From NCBI GenBank assembly GCA_050733695.1, contig JBOHTO010000173.1, positions 1-22,492 of the forward strand: a stretch of 22,492 nucleotides of DNA, in the 5' to 3' direction. A model generated the notes under the pieces. It had not been told where the DNA came from and made no database searches. It was given only the letters and a program-made list of their open reading frames with translations. Shown one piece after another: positions 1-7,867 of this stretch. Positions within the stretch are counted from its first letter, which is position 1. Each line of letters begins with the position of its first letter. Made by a program: the position numbers and the translations under genes. The DNA comes from JBOHTO01 sp050733695 (GTDB taxonomy: Bacteria > Gemmatimonadota > Gemmatimonadetes > Gemmatimonadales > Gemmatimonadaceae).

Positions 1-1431
1 ATAGTTCTGGAACATGTCGTAACTGGAGCACGCGGGGGAGAGCAGGAGTGCATCGCCTGGCTGTGCGAGTCGTGTGGCTCTATCGATGACGTCATCGAAC
101 GACCCCGCCACCCTCTCGACCCGGACCACTCCGGCGAGATCGTGTTCAATGGCCCCGGCAGCCTCACCGTACGCCACCACCGCGCGAGCGATCCTTCGCA
201 CCGCCGCAGCCAGAGCGGTATAGGGCTCGCCCTTGTGGCGTCCGCCGAGGAGGAGGACCGTGGGCCGCGTCATGCCCTCGATCGCGACGAGTGTGGAGCT
301 CACGTTCGTCGCCTTCGAGTCGTTGACCCAGAGAACGCCATCCGCCTCGCCCACTGGCTCCAGCCGATGCGCGAGTGCCCGGAACGATGCCAGGGACGCT
401 GCGATGCTGGCTCGGCTTGCGGTCGTGGCGTGCGCATCGTCGGCAACCATCACGGCGAGCGATGCAGCGAGCGCGTTGGCGACGTTGTGATCTCCCATGA
501 GACGGAGCGCGTCACGGTCGAGCAGCGGCTCTCCCAGAACAAGGAGACGAGCGTTCTGCGTGTCGTACCATGCATCGGTGGTGGGGTCGCGCAGGGAAAA
601 GCGCCAGCTCCTGCCCGGAACATCACGCAGCGTCGGCCGTGATCCCGGTGCTGTTCCGGATGTCGCGGCGAGTGACCATGTCGCGGCATCGTCGGCATTC
701 AGAACCCAGCGGGACCCGGTGGCCGCGTTGCGAAAGAGCAGCGCCTTGTCCGCATAGTACTCGCCGACGTTCGCATACCGATCGAGGTGGTCAGGGGCCA
801 GGTTGGTGAGCACTCCGACCGCTGGGTCGACGCTGGGCGTGTCGTGCAGTTGAAAGGACGACAGCTCGACGGCCGCCCATCGCTCGGCGCCGGCGCGCGT
901 GGGGGGGCTGAGGGCGAGCGCCGAGAGCGGCCGGCCGATGTTGCCGGCATCCGTGGCATCGCGTCCGAGCCCGCGCAGCAGGTGTCCGATGATTGCCGTC
1001 GTCGTGGTCTTCCCGTTCGTGCCCGTCACAGCGATGTAGCGTGTTCCAGTGAGGGCCCTGAGCGCCACGTCGATCTCACTGACGATCGTGACGCCGGCCG
1101 CGCGCGCGGCTGCGAGCGGTGGCGCTTCCGGAGGAACGCCGGGGCTGGCCACAACGACCGTCGCGCGGGCGATCCTGGCGAGGTCGTGCCCGCCCGCGAT
1201 CACGTCGACGCCCAGCCTCCTGAGCTCACCGACGGTGCTGGCATGATCGGCGCGCTCGGCGGCGGAGCCGCGCTCACAGCCGGTGAGCGGGTCCGGGGGC
1301 GCAGCGGGAGCGGAGTCGGAGGCATACACCCTCGCCCCTTCGCGCACGAGCAGTTCGGCCACGGCACGCCCGCTCCTGCCCAGTCCGATCACGGCCACCT
1401 CGCCCCGTCGCCATTCCGCCGGAATGCTCAT
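1..1431 (-). CDS. murD: UDP-N-acetylmuramoylalanine--D-glutamate ligase MurD (3' end outside window)
   Basis: Cytoplasmic ATP-dependent ligase that adds D-glutamate to UDP-MurNAc-L-alanine in peptidoglycan precursor synthesis. I translated it from the minus strand. An N-terminal nucleotide-binding stretch (VAVIGLGRSG) starts at residue 12, the Mur ligase P-loop VTGTNGKTTT lies at about 135-144, LTNLAPDHLDRY follows in the central domain, and near the window edge comes LLLSPACSSYDMFQNY, matching the conserved C-terminal SPACAS-type region of MurD. 477 codons are visible with no stop, so only about 20 residues should be missing. The ATG at 1431 was chosen because it directly precedes the Rossmann-like start and lies in an ATGA overlap with the last mini-ORF of the upstream repeat. 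No Shine-Dalgarno is seen, so translation probably depends on coupling to mraY. Identification is firm; the start is likely. Confidence 0.95.
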   Translation of the reverse strand, partial: MSIPAEWRRGEVAVIGLGRSGRAVAELLVREGARVYASDSAPAAPPDPLTGCERGSAAERADHASTVGELRRLGVDVIAGGHDLARIARATVVVASPGVPPEAPPLAAARAAGVTIVSEIDVALRALTGTRYIAVTGTNGKTTTTAIIGHLLRGLGRDATDAGNIGRPLSALALSPPTRAGAERWAAVELSSFQLHDTPSVDPAVGVLTNLAPDHLDRYANVGEYYADKALLFRNAATGSRWVLNADDAATWSLAATSGTAPGSRPTLRDVPGRSWRFSLRDPTTDAWYDTQNARLLVLGEPLLDRDALRLMGDHNVANALAASLAVMVADDAHATTASRASIAASLASFRALAHRLEPVGEADGVLWVNDSKATNVSSTLVAIEGMTRPTVLLLGGRHKGEPYTALAAAVRRIARAVVAYGEAAGAIEHDLAGVVRVERVAGSFDDVIDRATRLAQPGDALLLSPACSSYDMFQNY

Positions 1432-1491
1432 CGCGGGATGCTCATCGCGGGATGCTCATCGCAGGATGCTCATCGCAGGATGCTCATCGCA
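1426..1491 (-). repeat. 14-bp tandem repeat forming a chain of MSI(L/P)R mini-ORFs between mraY and murD
   Basis: On the plus strand the unit gctcatcgc(g/a)ggat is repeated four times (1426-1481), with a partial fifth copy to 1491. Read on the minus strand, each copy supplies an ATG opening a five-codon ORF (MSILR or MSIPR) whose TGA overlaps the ATG of the next copy. The mini-ORFs run 1487-1470, 1473-1456, 1459-1442 and 1445-1428. The first ATG overlaps the mraY stop (1486-1484) and the last TGA overlaps the murD ATG (1431). Because 14 is not a multiple of 3, each copy shifts frame, yet every frame is closed by the same ATGA junction. No Shine-Dalgarno is visible in the unit. The geometry is seen directly; a role in translational coupling is inferred. 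Confidence 0.9.
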
Positions 1492-2626
1492 GCTTGAGCG
1501 TGGTAAGCGCGATGAAGGCGCACATGATCCCGATGATCCAGAAACGCGTAACGACCTGCGTCTCCGTCCAGCCGCCCAGCTCGAAGTGATGATGCACCGG
1601 CGCGCGCCGCAGGACGCGGTGCCGCCGGGCGTACTCGAGACCGTACCTGCGCCGCCGGTATTTGAATACCACTCGCTGCACGATGACGGACAGCGCCTCG
1701 ACCACGAAAACACCGCCCACGATCAGAAGCAGGAACTCCGACTTGAGGAGAATCGCCACCGCACCCAGAGCGCCCCCGAGCGCGAGCGACCCGGTGTCTC
1801 CCATGAAGACCTGGGCCGGGTGGCAATTGAACCAGAGGAATCCGATGGTGGATCCGACGAGCGCGGTACAGAATATCGCCAGCTCCCCTGCTCCGGCCAG
1901 GTAATAGATCTGCAGATACTGGCTCGCGTCGACTCGCCCGATCACGTAGGCGAAGAGAGCGAACGTGGCCGCAGCGATAGCGGTGAGACCCGCCGCCAGA
2001 CCGTCGAGGCCGTCGGTGAGATTGACAGCATTGCTCGTACCCGTGAGCACGAACGCGGTGAATCCGACGTAGAGCCAGCCGAGCCACGTGACAATCGGAA
2101 CGACGAGCACGTACTTGTAGAACGGGAGAGTTGTGGACGCGCCGGGGAGCGTGGAGAGCGGGACGAGCCAGATATAGATGCCCAGGGCGATTCCGATGGT
2201 GAGCTGTCCGATGAGCTTGTAGCGCTCGACCAGCCCCTCGTTCGTGCGACCCTCGCGCTTCTGCCTGAGCTTGAGATAGTCGTCGATGAAGCCGATGCCG
2301 CCCATCCACGCGGTGACTGCGAGAGCAAGCAGGACGTATCTGTTATCGAGGCGGGCCCAGAGGAGCGTGGGAACAATGCAGGAGACGAGCATGATGAGTC
2401 CGCCCATCGTCGGCGTCGTACCCTTGGCTGCGTGCGAATCCGGAGTGCCGGCGCGGACGACCTGATGCACCGCCATCGCGCGCAGGCGCCGCAGTATCAC
2501 TGGTCCGACGATGAACGCCACGATGAGGGCCGTGACAGCAGCACCAGCCGCTCGAAACGTGATGTAATTGAAGATCCGGAAGACGCCGAAGTATTCTGTG
2601 AGCGGAACCAGCAGATGATAGAGCAC
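1484..2626 (-). CDS. mraY: Phospho-N-acetylmuramoyl-pentapeptide transferase MraY
   Basis: Integral inner-membrane enzyme that transfers phospho-MurNAc-pentapeptide from UDP to undecaprenyl phosphate, making lipid I. The 380-residue length is normal for the family. Diagnostic motifs are PTMGG (72-76), the catalytic-site DD in FIDDYLKL (115-116), NLTDGLDG (202-209), FMGDTGS (274-280) and the PVHHHFE loop (343-349). About ten hydrophobic helices are distributed along the chain. The start is a GTG at 2626; no ATG, GTG or TTG lies upstream in frame before murF ends, and the N-terminus (MLYHLL) looks like other MraY proteins. There is no clear Shine-Dalgarno. A 12-codon ORF bridges the 40-nt gap from murF and stops 5 nt before this GTG. 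The stop codon overlaps the first mini-ORF leading to murD. Confidence 0.97.
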   Translation of the reverse strand: MLYHLLVPLTEYFGVFRIFNYITFRAAGAAVTALIVAFIVGPVILRRLRAMAVHQVVRAGTPDSHAAKGTTPTMGGLIMLVSCIVPTLLWARLDNRYVLLALAVTAWMGGIGFIDDYLKLRQKREGRTNEGLVERYKLIGQLTIGIALGIYIWLVPLSTLPGASTTLPFYKYVLVVPIVTWLGWLYVGFTAFVLTGTSNAVNLTDGLDGLAAGLTAIAAATFALFAYVIGRVDASQYLQIYYLAGAGELAIFCTALVGSTIGFLWFNCHPAQVFMGDTGSLALGGALGAVAILLKSEFLLLIVGGVFVVEALSVIVQRVVFKYRRRRYGLEYARRHRVLRRAPVHHHFELGGWTETQVVTRFWIIGIMCAFIALTTLKLR

Positions 2627-2631
2627 GACTG

Positions 2632-2670
2632 TCAGGCAGTTGGATTCGGAATGGTTCCCGGCGCGTTCAT
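2632..2670 (-). other. 12-codon bridging ORF between murF and mraY
   Basis: An ATG at 2670 overlaps the murF stop as ATGA and opens a 12-residue ORF (MNAPGTIPNPTA) ending in TGA at 2634-2632, five nucleotides before the GTG of mraY. It is far too short to assign a product. Its likely value is to carry ribosomes that terminate on murF across the gap to an mraY start that lacks a Shine-Dalgarno. The ORF is seen in the sequence; the coupling role is inferred. Confidence 0.45.
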
Positions 2671-4028
2671 GTCGCCCATTCCTGCAGGCGCGGCACCAGT
2701 CGCTCGAGGCGGACGCCGCGCGACGCCTTTAGGAGAATCACCGGATCCTGCGAGAGTCGCCCGGACAGGAGAGGCCAGAGTTGGTCGACATCGGGCGCCG
2801 TTATGACTCTCATGTCTCCCGCCGCCGCGAGCGGCGCCGCGAAATCCCCGATTCCGGCAATCACGTCGATGGACGATCGGAGTACGGTGCGCGCAATGTC
2901 GTCGTGCAACCGTTCGGCATGCTGGCCCAACTCCCGCATCGTGCCCAGCACGGCCACGCGCTGGCGTCCAGCACCGACGCTTTCGAGCAGCTCGAGGGCT
3001 GCCCGGGTTGACCCGGGGTTCGCGTTGTACGCATCGTTGATGAGCGTGGCTCCCCTGCCGCCCAGCGACTCCCAGCCCAGTCGCATTCGCGGGGCCGGCA
3101 TCTTCGCGATGCCTCGTGCGGCATCGGGGATGCCCACACTGCATTCGCGGGCGCAGGCGAGGGCGAGCATTGCGTTCCGGAGATTGTGTCGGCCTCGGAG
3201 GGGCAGGCTGATCGGGACAGCGTCCATCTCCAGCGACCCCAGTCCGCCATCTCCGATCACCCAGCGTGTGGGCCGGACCTGGCCCTCGTCCAGCCCGGCG
3301 GTCACCACGCGGCGCGCGCGGGCGCGAGCGGCGGCGATCAACCCGGCCTCGTCGGCCGGGACGATCGCGACGCTCGCGCCCTCGCAGCTCGCACTCTCCT
3401 CGCGAAGCACGCCGGCCATGTCGCCCAGGCCCTCGAGATGCTCCTCCGCGATCGAAGTCACGACGGCGATGTCCGGTTCCGCTATCCCGCGAAGCAGCGC
3501 GACCTCGCCCGGAAGGTTGGTGCCCAGCTCCACTACAGCGACGTCAGCTTCGTCGCGGAGTGCCAGCAGCGTGAGCGGCACCCCGACGCGATTGTTGAGG
3601 TTTGCCTCCGTGGCGTGGACATCGAGCACGCTTCCGATGGCGGCGCGGAGAAGCTCCTTGGTAGTCGTCTTGCCGTTGCTGCCTGCGACGCCGATCACCG
3701 TCCCGCCCCACGAGCGGCGGCGAAAGCGAGCCAGGGCTCCGAGTGCCAGCAGCGTGTCCTTCACCGCGAACACCGGGACGCCGAGCCCTGCGCAGCGCTC
3801 CGGTCGAGCGATGACGACCGCAGCGGCGCCGAGTTCGACCGCCTGCGCGAGAAAATCGTGGCCGTCGAAGCGCTCACCAATGAGCGCGAGAAAGACATCG
3901 CCCGCCCTGATCGTCCGCGTATCCGTCGCGATCGAGCCCAACGCGGTCGCGCCGCAGGGCCGGGCTCCATTCAGTTCGCCGTTGAGCGCACTCGTCACCC
4001 TGTCCGGCGTCCAGAACGCGCCACTCAT
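2667..4028 (-). CDS. murF: UDP-N-acetylmuramoyl-tripeptide--D-alanyl-D-alanine ligase MurF
   Basis: Cytoplasmic ATP-dependent ligase that adds D-Ala-D-Ala to the UDP-MurNAc-tripeptide, the last soluble step of precursor synthesis. The 453-residue protein has the Mur N-terminal domain (SIATDTR at 32-38, GDVFLALIGERFDGHDF from 43), the P-loop GVAGSNGKTTT (113-123), the EANLNN motif (141-146), the central-domain IAEEHLEGLG stretch (193-202), and the C-terminal NDAYNANP motif (331-338) typical of MurF. The ATG at 4028 forms an ATGA overlap with the murE stop. The open frame extends further upstream, but that extension lies inside murE in another frame and has no MurF similarity. Nothing unusual is seen in the protein. 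Confidence 0.97.
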   Translation of the reverse strand: MSGAFWTPDRVTSALNGELNGARPCGATALGSIATDTRTIRAGDVFLALIGERFDGHDFLAQAVELGAAAVVIARPERCAGLGVPVFAVKDTLLALGALARFRRRSWGGTVIGVAGSNGKTTTKELLRAAIGSVLDVHATEANLNNRVGVPLTLLALRDEADVAVVELGTNLPGEVALLRGIAEPDIAVVTSIAEEHLEGLGDMAGVLREESASCEGASVAIVPADEAGLIAAARARARRVVTAGLDEGQVRPTRWVIGDGGLGSLEMDAVPISLPLRGRHNLRNAMLALACARECSVGIPDAARGIAKMPAPRMRLGWESLGGRGATLINDAYNANPGSTRAALELLESVGAGRQRVAVLGTMRELGQHAERLHDDIARTVLRSSIDVIAGIGDFAAPLAAAGDMRVITAPDVDQLWPLLSGRLSQDPVILLKASRGVRLERLVPRLQEWAT

Positions 4029-5542
4029 GCTCGCCTGCCTCGGTGCCCGGCTCCGCCGACGGGACCTGCCCGTGCGCTGATCGTCTCCGCGACGATCTCC
4101 TTCTCGTCGAATGGAAGACGCTCGTGTCCACGAATCTGATAGATCTCGTGCCCCTTCCCTGCCAGGAGCACCGTGTCCTCGGCGCGGGCGAGCTCCAGCG
4201 CGCGTTCGATGGCCGCCCGCCGGTCCTCCACGCGCAGATGATCGGTGCCCCGCGACATTCCCGCCTCGATGTCGTCGAGGATTCGCTCCGGATTCTCGGT
4301 TCGCGGGTTGTCGCTTGTCAGGATGACGAGGTCCGCCCCCTCCATGGCGGCGCGCCCCATGAGCGCGCGCTTGCCGCGGTCCCGATCCCCGCCACAACCG
4401 AAGAGCACGATGAGGCGGCCTGCCGAGAAGGCGCGGAGGGCCAGGAGCGCCCGCTCCAGCGCATTGGGCGTGTGCGCGTAATCCCGGATCACGAGGGGTT
4501 GGTCGTGCAGCACCTCGAGTCGTCCGGGAACCTGTGGCATGGTCGTGAGGGCCCGCGCGATATCGCGCGGCACCGTTCCCACGCTCCATGCGCCCGCGGC
4601 TGCACCCAGCGCATTTGTCACGTTGTAATCACCGATGAGGGGAAGCCGCACATCGTGGGCTTCTCCGTCCACGACGAGAGTCCACTCGCTTCCGCGCGCC
4701 GTGTATCGAACGTCACGCGCGCGCACGGTGGCATCTCCGTCCCCGCTGCCGAACGTGACCGTCCGCGTTGCCGCAGGCAGGCGCTTCCACGCGGGGTCGT
4801 CGTCGTTGATCACGGCCGCGCCACCCGTGTCGAGCTGCGCGATCAGCCGCGCCTTGGCGTCGAAGTAGGACTCCATCGACATATGGTAGTCCAGATGATC
4901 CCGCGTGAAGTTGGTGAACACAGCCGCGCCGAAACGCAACCCCTCGACACGGTGCTGATGCAGGCTGTGCGAGGAGACCTCCATTGCGACGAATCGCGCG
5001 CCCCGATCCACCAGGGCGCGCAGTACACGCTGCAGCTCCACGGGCCCTGGTGTCGTGAGTCCCTGACCACCGGGAATCGCTTCACCGGCACTGCCCACCA
5101 GCGTGCCCAGCGTTCCGATGGACGCGGAGCGCGAGTCTCCGGCGGGGTCGTTCAGAAGATGGCGGAGTGCAGACACCGTGGTCGTCTTGCCGTTTGTGCC
5201 CGTCACTGCCAGCAGGGTGAGCGCGCGCGCCGGATAGTCGTATGCCGCGGCGGCGGTCAGGGCGGCCGCGCGCCGGCCGTCGCGCACGATGATCGCCGGA
5301 AGCACGGCGCGTGTTGCATCTTCAACGATCGCCGCGCCCGCTCCTCGCGCGGCAGCATCGTCGAGGAAATCATGCCCGTCGAGCGATGTGCCGCGTACAG
5401 CGACGAACACATCGCCCTGCTCAATCGAGCGGCTGTCCTCGCTGATGCCGCCGGCGGTTTCCGGCAGATCGCCACGCTTTTCCACGAGCAGGCCGGCCGC
5501 ATCGAGCGCCGAAGCGAGACGCGCCAGCGGAAAGTCGCTCAC
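4025..5542 (-). CDS. murE: UDP-N-acetylmuramoyl-tripeptide synthetase MurE, meso-DAP type
   Basis: Cytoplasmic ligase that adds the third amino acid to UDP-MurNAc-L-Ala-D-Glu. The 505-residue protein has the P-loop VTGTNGKTTT (113-122), the N-terminal SEDSRSIEQGDVFVAVRG region (34-51), TNFTRDHLDYH in the central domain (210-220), RDYAHTPNALE (353-363) and the specificity motif DNPRTENP (411-418). DNPR is the form found in meso-diaminopimelate-adding enzymes, whereas lysine-adding enzymes usually carry DNPA, so the peptide is predicted to contain meso-DAP. AGKGHE is at 461-466. The start is GTG at 5542, forming a GTGA overlap with the ftsI stop. The last ~15 residues are Gly/Arg-rich and poorly conserved. 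Confidence 0.97.
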   Translation of the reverse strand: MSDFPLARLASALDAAGLLVEKRGDLPETAGGISEDSRSIEQGDVFVAVRGTSLDGHDFLDDAAARGAGAAIVEDATRAVLPAIIVRDGRRAAALTAAAAYDYPARALTLLAVTGTNGKTTTVSALRHLLNDPAGDSRSASIGTLGTLVGSAGEAIPGGQGLTTPGPVELQRVLRALVDRGARFVAMEVSSHSLHQHRVEGLRFGAAVFTNFTRDHLDYHMSMESYFDAKARLIAQLDTGGAAVINDDDPAWKRLPAATRTVTFGSGDGDATVRARDVRYTARGSEWTLVVDGEAHDVRLPLIGDYNVTNALGAAAGAWSVGTVPRDIARALTTMPQVPGRLEVLHDQPLVIRDYAHTPNALERALLALRAFSAGRLIVLFGCGGDRDRGKRALMGRAAMEGADLVILTSDNPRTENPERILDDIEAGMSRGTDHLRVEDRRAAIERALELARAEDTVLLAGKGHEIYQIRGHERLPFDEKEIVAETISARAGPVGGAGHRGRRA

Positions 5543-7557
5543 TGTGTCCGGCGGAGACGGACGAGTGATCCCGTCTCCGCGAGAGCGCCGGCGGCCGGCT
5601 GTGTCGCGCTCCTGGCGATGCGTGACCCGTCGCCTGCGCCACCGCTCGCGAGCCGAACCCGGAATCCTGCGCGATGCAGCTCGCGTACGGCCCGCCGCAG
5701 TGGCAGTCCCGAAACGTCCGGTACCGGTCGGTTCGCGGGTGGCAACGTCGCATTCGACGGGGCCTTCGCTTCCGGGAGACGGATCAAGTAGCTGTGCGGG
5801 CTCGTCGGTGAATCGGGTCGATCGTCGAGCGCGGGCTCGCTCGCTGCGTTCATGCTGTACACATCGATGGAGCCACCGTCGACCTCACGCGCCGCGACAT
5901 GATTCTCCGTCTCGCGATCGGCTAGCGCCTCCCTGTCGAGCGCTGCGTCCCGTGCCGCGAGCGCCGCCTGAAGTACCGCCCTGGAGATCGGAGCGGCAGT
6001 AACACCCCCGTACACGCCCGCGGGATCGTTCAACTTCGTGAGGATGACGTACTGCGGGTGCTCCGCGGGAAAGAGACCGACGAAGGTGGCCGTGTACCTG
6101 CCGGGGACGTAGCCCTGTCCGACCGCCGTGAGCCGGGCGGTGCCGGTCTTTCCCCCCACGAGAAACGTGGCGAGGTCGGCCTCCATTGCTGTTCCGCTCT
6201 CGACAACATCCGCGAGCAGTTCTCTCATGGTCGCGGCGACGCGCTCGCCCATCACGCGCCGTACCACTCGCCGCCGCGCGCGATACACGATATCGCCTTC
6301 CGGCGAGCGTATTTCGCGGATGAGCATCGGGTGCAGCAGCTCTCCGCCGTTCGCGATGCTCGCATACGCCGTCGCGAGCTGTAGCGGCGTCACGGCGATC
6401 TCGTAGCCCATGGCCAGCGACGCCTGCGACTGGAGCGACCAGTCGGCGGGGTCGCGCAGCGTGCCATTCGCCTCGGAGGGGTAGGCGACCAGGGTGGGCG
6501 TGCCAAAGCCGAAGTCGCGCAGCGCTTCGTACTGCTCGGCCCAGGTCAAGCGCTCTGCGAAGCGCGCGATGCCGACGTTGCTGGAGAAGCGGATGACATC
6601 CGCGAGCGAGAGCCGCGACGACCGGTGCACATCGCGTATGGTGCGCCCGTGAACGGTGTAGACACCACCGTACGTCTCGATCGTGTCGCCGATGCCGGCG
6701 AGGCCGTGCGAGAGCAGCGTGGCGGCAATGAATGGCTTGAGTGTCGAACCGGGTTCGAAGGGCTCGGTGAGCGCGGTGGCCGCGACCGAGCGCCCGCCAC
6801 GCCGGCTCGCCATGGCGAGGATGGCGCCGTCGTGGGGGTCCAGAACGACTATGTCGCCGCCGTCGGCGTGCATCTGCTCCACGGCGCGCGCCAGCGCCTG
6901 GTCGGCGATCTCCTGCAGCTCCAGGTTGATGGTGAGCGTGACATCGTGGCCGGGCGTCGCCGGTGTGTCGGGCGCGGACGGAGACGAGATCGCTCGGCCG
7001 TGCACGTCGCGGACGGCGGACGAGAGCCCCGGTGTGCCGGTGAGCAGGCTGTCGAGGGAGAGTTCGATGCCGCTGGCGCCACGGCCGTCGCTGGCCACCT
7101 TGCCAATGATCCGCTGCACGCCGGGCGAAACCACATGGTCACGCTCCACCATGGCTTCGCCGTAGACGCCGCGCAGGCGGAGCAGCCGCGCAGCCGCCGA
7201 AAGCGTGAGCGGCGATGGGAGGGTGACCCAGGCGCGCTCGCGGTCGAGCGACCGCTGACGCCAGCGCGGATCGACGCCCGCATTTGCCAGCGCCTCCGAC
7301 AGGTGCGCGCGATCGGAGATCTCGCGCGGCGCGATGTGGATCCGCACGAGTTCGCGGCTCCGGGCCAGGATCTCGCCGGTTGCGTCGCGGATCGTACCAC
7401 GCGGCGCGGGAACGGAATCCGACTGCACGTGCTGCCTGTCGGCGCGGGCCGACCACCTCTCTCCTTCCATGAGCTGTAGCTGTCCCGCCCGCGCGATCAG
7501 CACAAGCACCACCATGAGCAGCGCGAAGTGAATCGCCCCTACCCGGCTACGGCGCAT
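5539..7557 (-). CDS. ftsI: Peptidoglycan D,D-transpeptidase FtsI (PBP3-like) with C-terminal PASTA domain
   Basis: Septal class B penicillin-binding protein, anchored in the inner membrane with its catalytic domain in the periplasm, cross-linking new peptidoglycan. Of 672 residues, 8-24 form an N-terminal membrane helix and APRGTIRD (51-58) starts the pedestal domain. The transpeptidase motifs are STLK (271-274, nucleophile S271), SSN (325-327) and KTG (470-472). After a variable linker (about 530-605) a single PASTA-like domain occupies 611-670 (PVPDVSGLPLRRAVRELHRAG onward in outline). PASTA on FtsI is absent from Escherichia coli but known in other phyla. The ATG at 7557 overlaps the end of the upstream ftsL-like gene by 11 nt, and the stop overlaps murE. 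The dcw context favours FtsI over SpoVD, although PASTA-bearing SpoVD is a relative. Confidence 0.94.
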   Translation of the reverse strand: MRRSRVGAIHFALLMVVLVLIARAGQLQLMEGERWSARADRQHVQSDSVPAPRGTIRDATGEILARSRELVRIHIAPREISDRAHLSEALANAGVDPRWRQRSLDRERAWVTLPSPLTLSAAARLLRLRGVYGEAMVERDHVVSPGVQRIIGKVASDGRGASGIELSLDSLLTGTPGLSSAVRDVHGRAISSPSAPDTPATPGHDVTLTINLELQEIADQALARAVEQMHADGGDIVVLDPHDGAILAMASRRGGRSVAATALTEPFEPGSTLKPFIAATLLSHGLAGIGDTIETYGGVYTVHGRTIRDVHRSSRLSLADVIRFSSNVGIARFAERLTWAEQYEALRDFGFGTPTLVAYPSEANGTLRDPADWSLQSQASLAMGYEIAVTPLQLATAYASIANGGELLHPMLIREIRSPEGDIVYRARRRVVRRVMGERVAATMRELLADVVESGTAMEADLATFLVGGKTGTARLTAVGQGYVPGRYTATFVGLFPAEHPQYVILTKLNDPAGVYGGVTAAPISRAVLQAALAARDAALDREALADRETENHVAAREVDGGSIDVYSMNAASEPALDDRPDSPTSPHSYLIRLPEAKAPSNATLPPANRPVPDVSGLPLRRAVRELHRAGFRVRLASGGAGDGSRIARSATQPAAGALAETGSLVRLRRTQ

Positions 7558-7867
7558 CGGAGGGTAGAGGGGGAAGTGTCGGGGCCGGCAGGATCACGAT
7601 CTGACTGTCGCTCGGTACGTTCATGTGGAGCCGCCGCTCCGCTATTGGCACGAGGTGCGTTCGACTGGCGGCCTCGCCGATCTCGCCTTGCAGAAGCGCG
7701 CTGCGCGCCATCAGCTCCGATCGTCGCTGCGCCAGTGCCTCGAACTCGCGCGCGCCGGTCATGCCATGGCTCCTCCGCCAGATGACGCACGTGGCCACGA
7801 TGAGGAAACCGAGAAGCGCGAGAGCGATCAGGGATCGCCCCCGCAGCCTCACTCGCCGCTTCGCCAT
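7547..7867 (-). CDS. ftsL: FtsL-like cell division protein
   Basis: Small bitopic membrane protein of 106 residues. It has a basic N-terminus (MAKRRVRLRGR), one transmembrane helix at about 12-30, and a periplasmic heptad-like helical stretch at about 38-72 (EFEALAQRRSELMARSALLQ), then a Pro-rich tail. FtsL sequences are poorly conserved, so the assignment rests on this topology and on the position between rsmH and ftsI, where ftsL usually sits. FtsL joins FtsB and FtsQ to activate FtsW/FtsI at the septum. The ATG at 7867 is the only sensible start: the frame is open further upstream, but that part is Arg/His-rich and lies within rsmH. It overlaps rsmH by 19 nt and ftsI by 11 nt. Confidence 0.75.
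   Translation of the reverse strand: MAKRRVRLRGRSLIALALLGFLIVATCVIWRRSHGMTGAREFEALAQRRSELMARSALLQGEIGEAASRTHLVPIAERRLHMNVPSDSQIVILPAPTLPPLPSDAP

Noticed and set aside
1426..1491. CRISPR-like array
   Set aside because: The repeat is 14 bp and directly tandem with no spacers, so it is a simple tandem repeat.
1283..2806. Long plus-strand open frame of 507 codons
   Set aside because: It is antisense to mraY and the murD start, has low-complexity Arg/Glu/Asp-rich content, and resembles no protein family; the minus strand carries clear MraY motifs.
4043..5791. Plus-strand open frame of 582 codons
   Set aside because: Antisense shadow of murE and the end of ftsI caused by high GC; composition is Arg/His-rich and no motif is seen.
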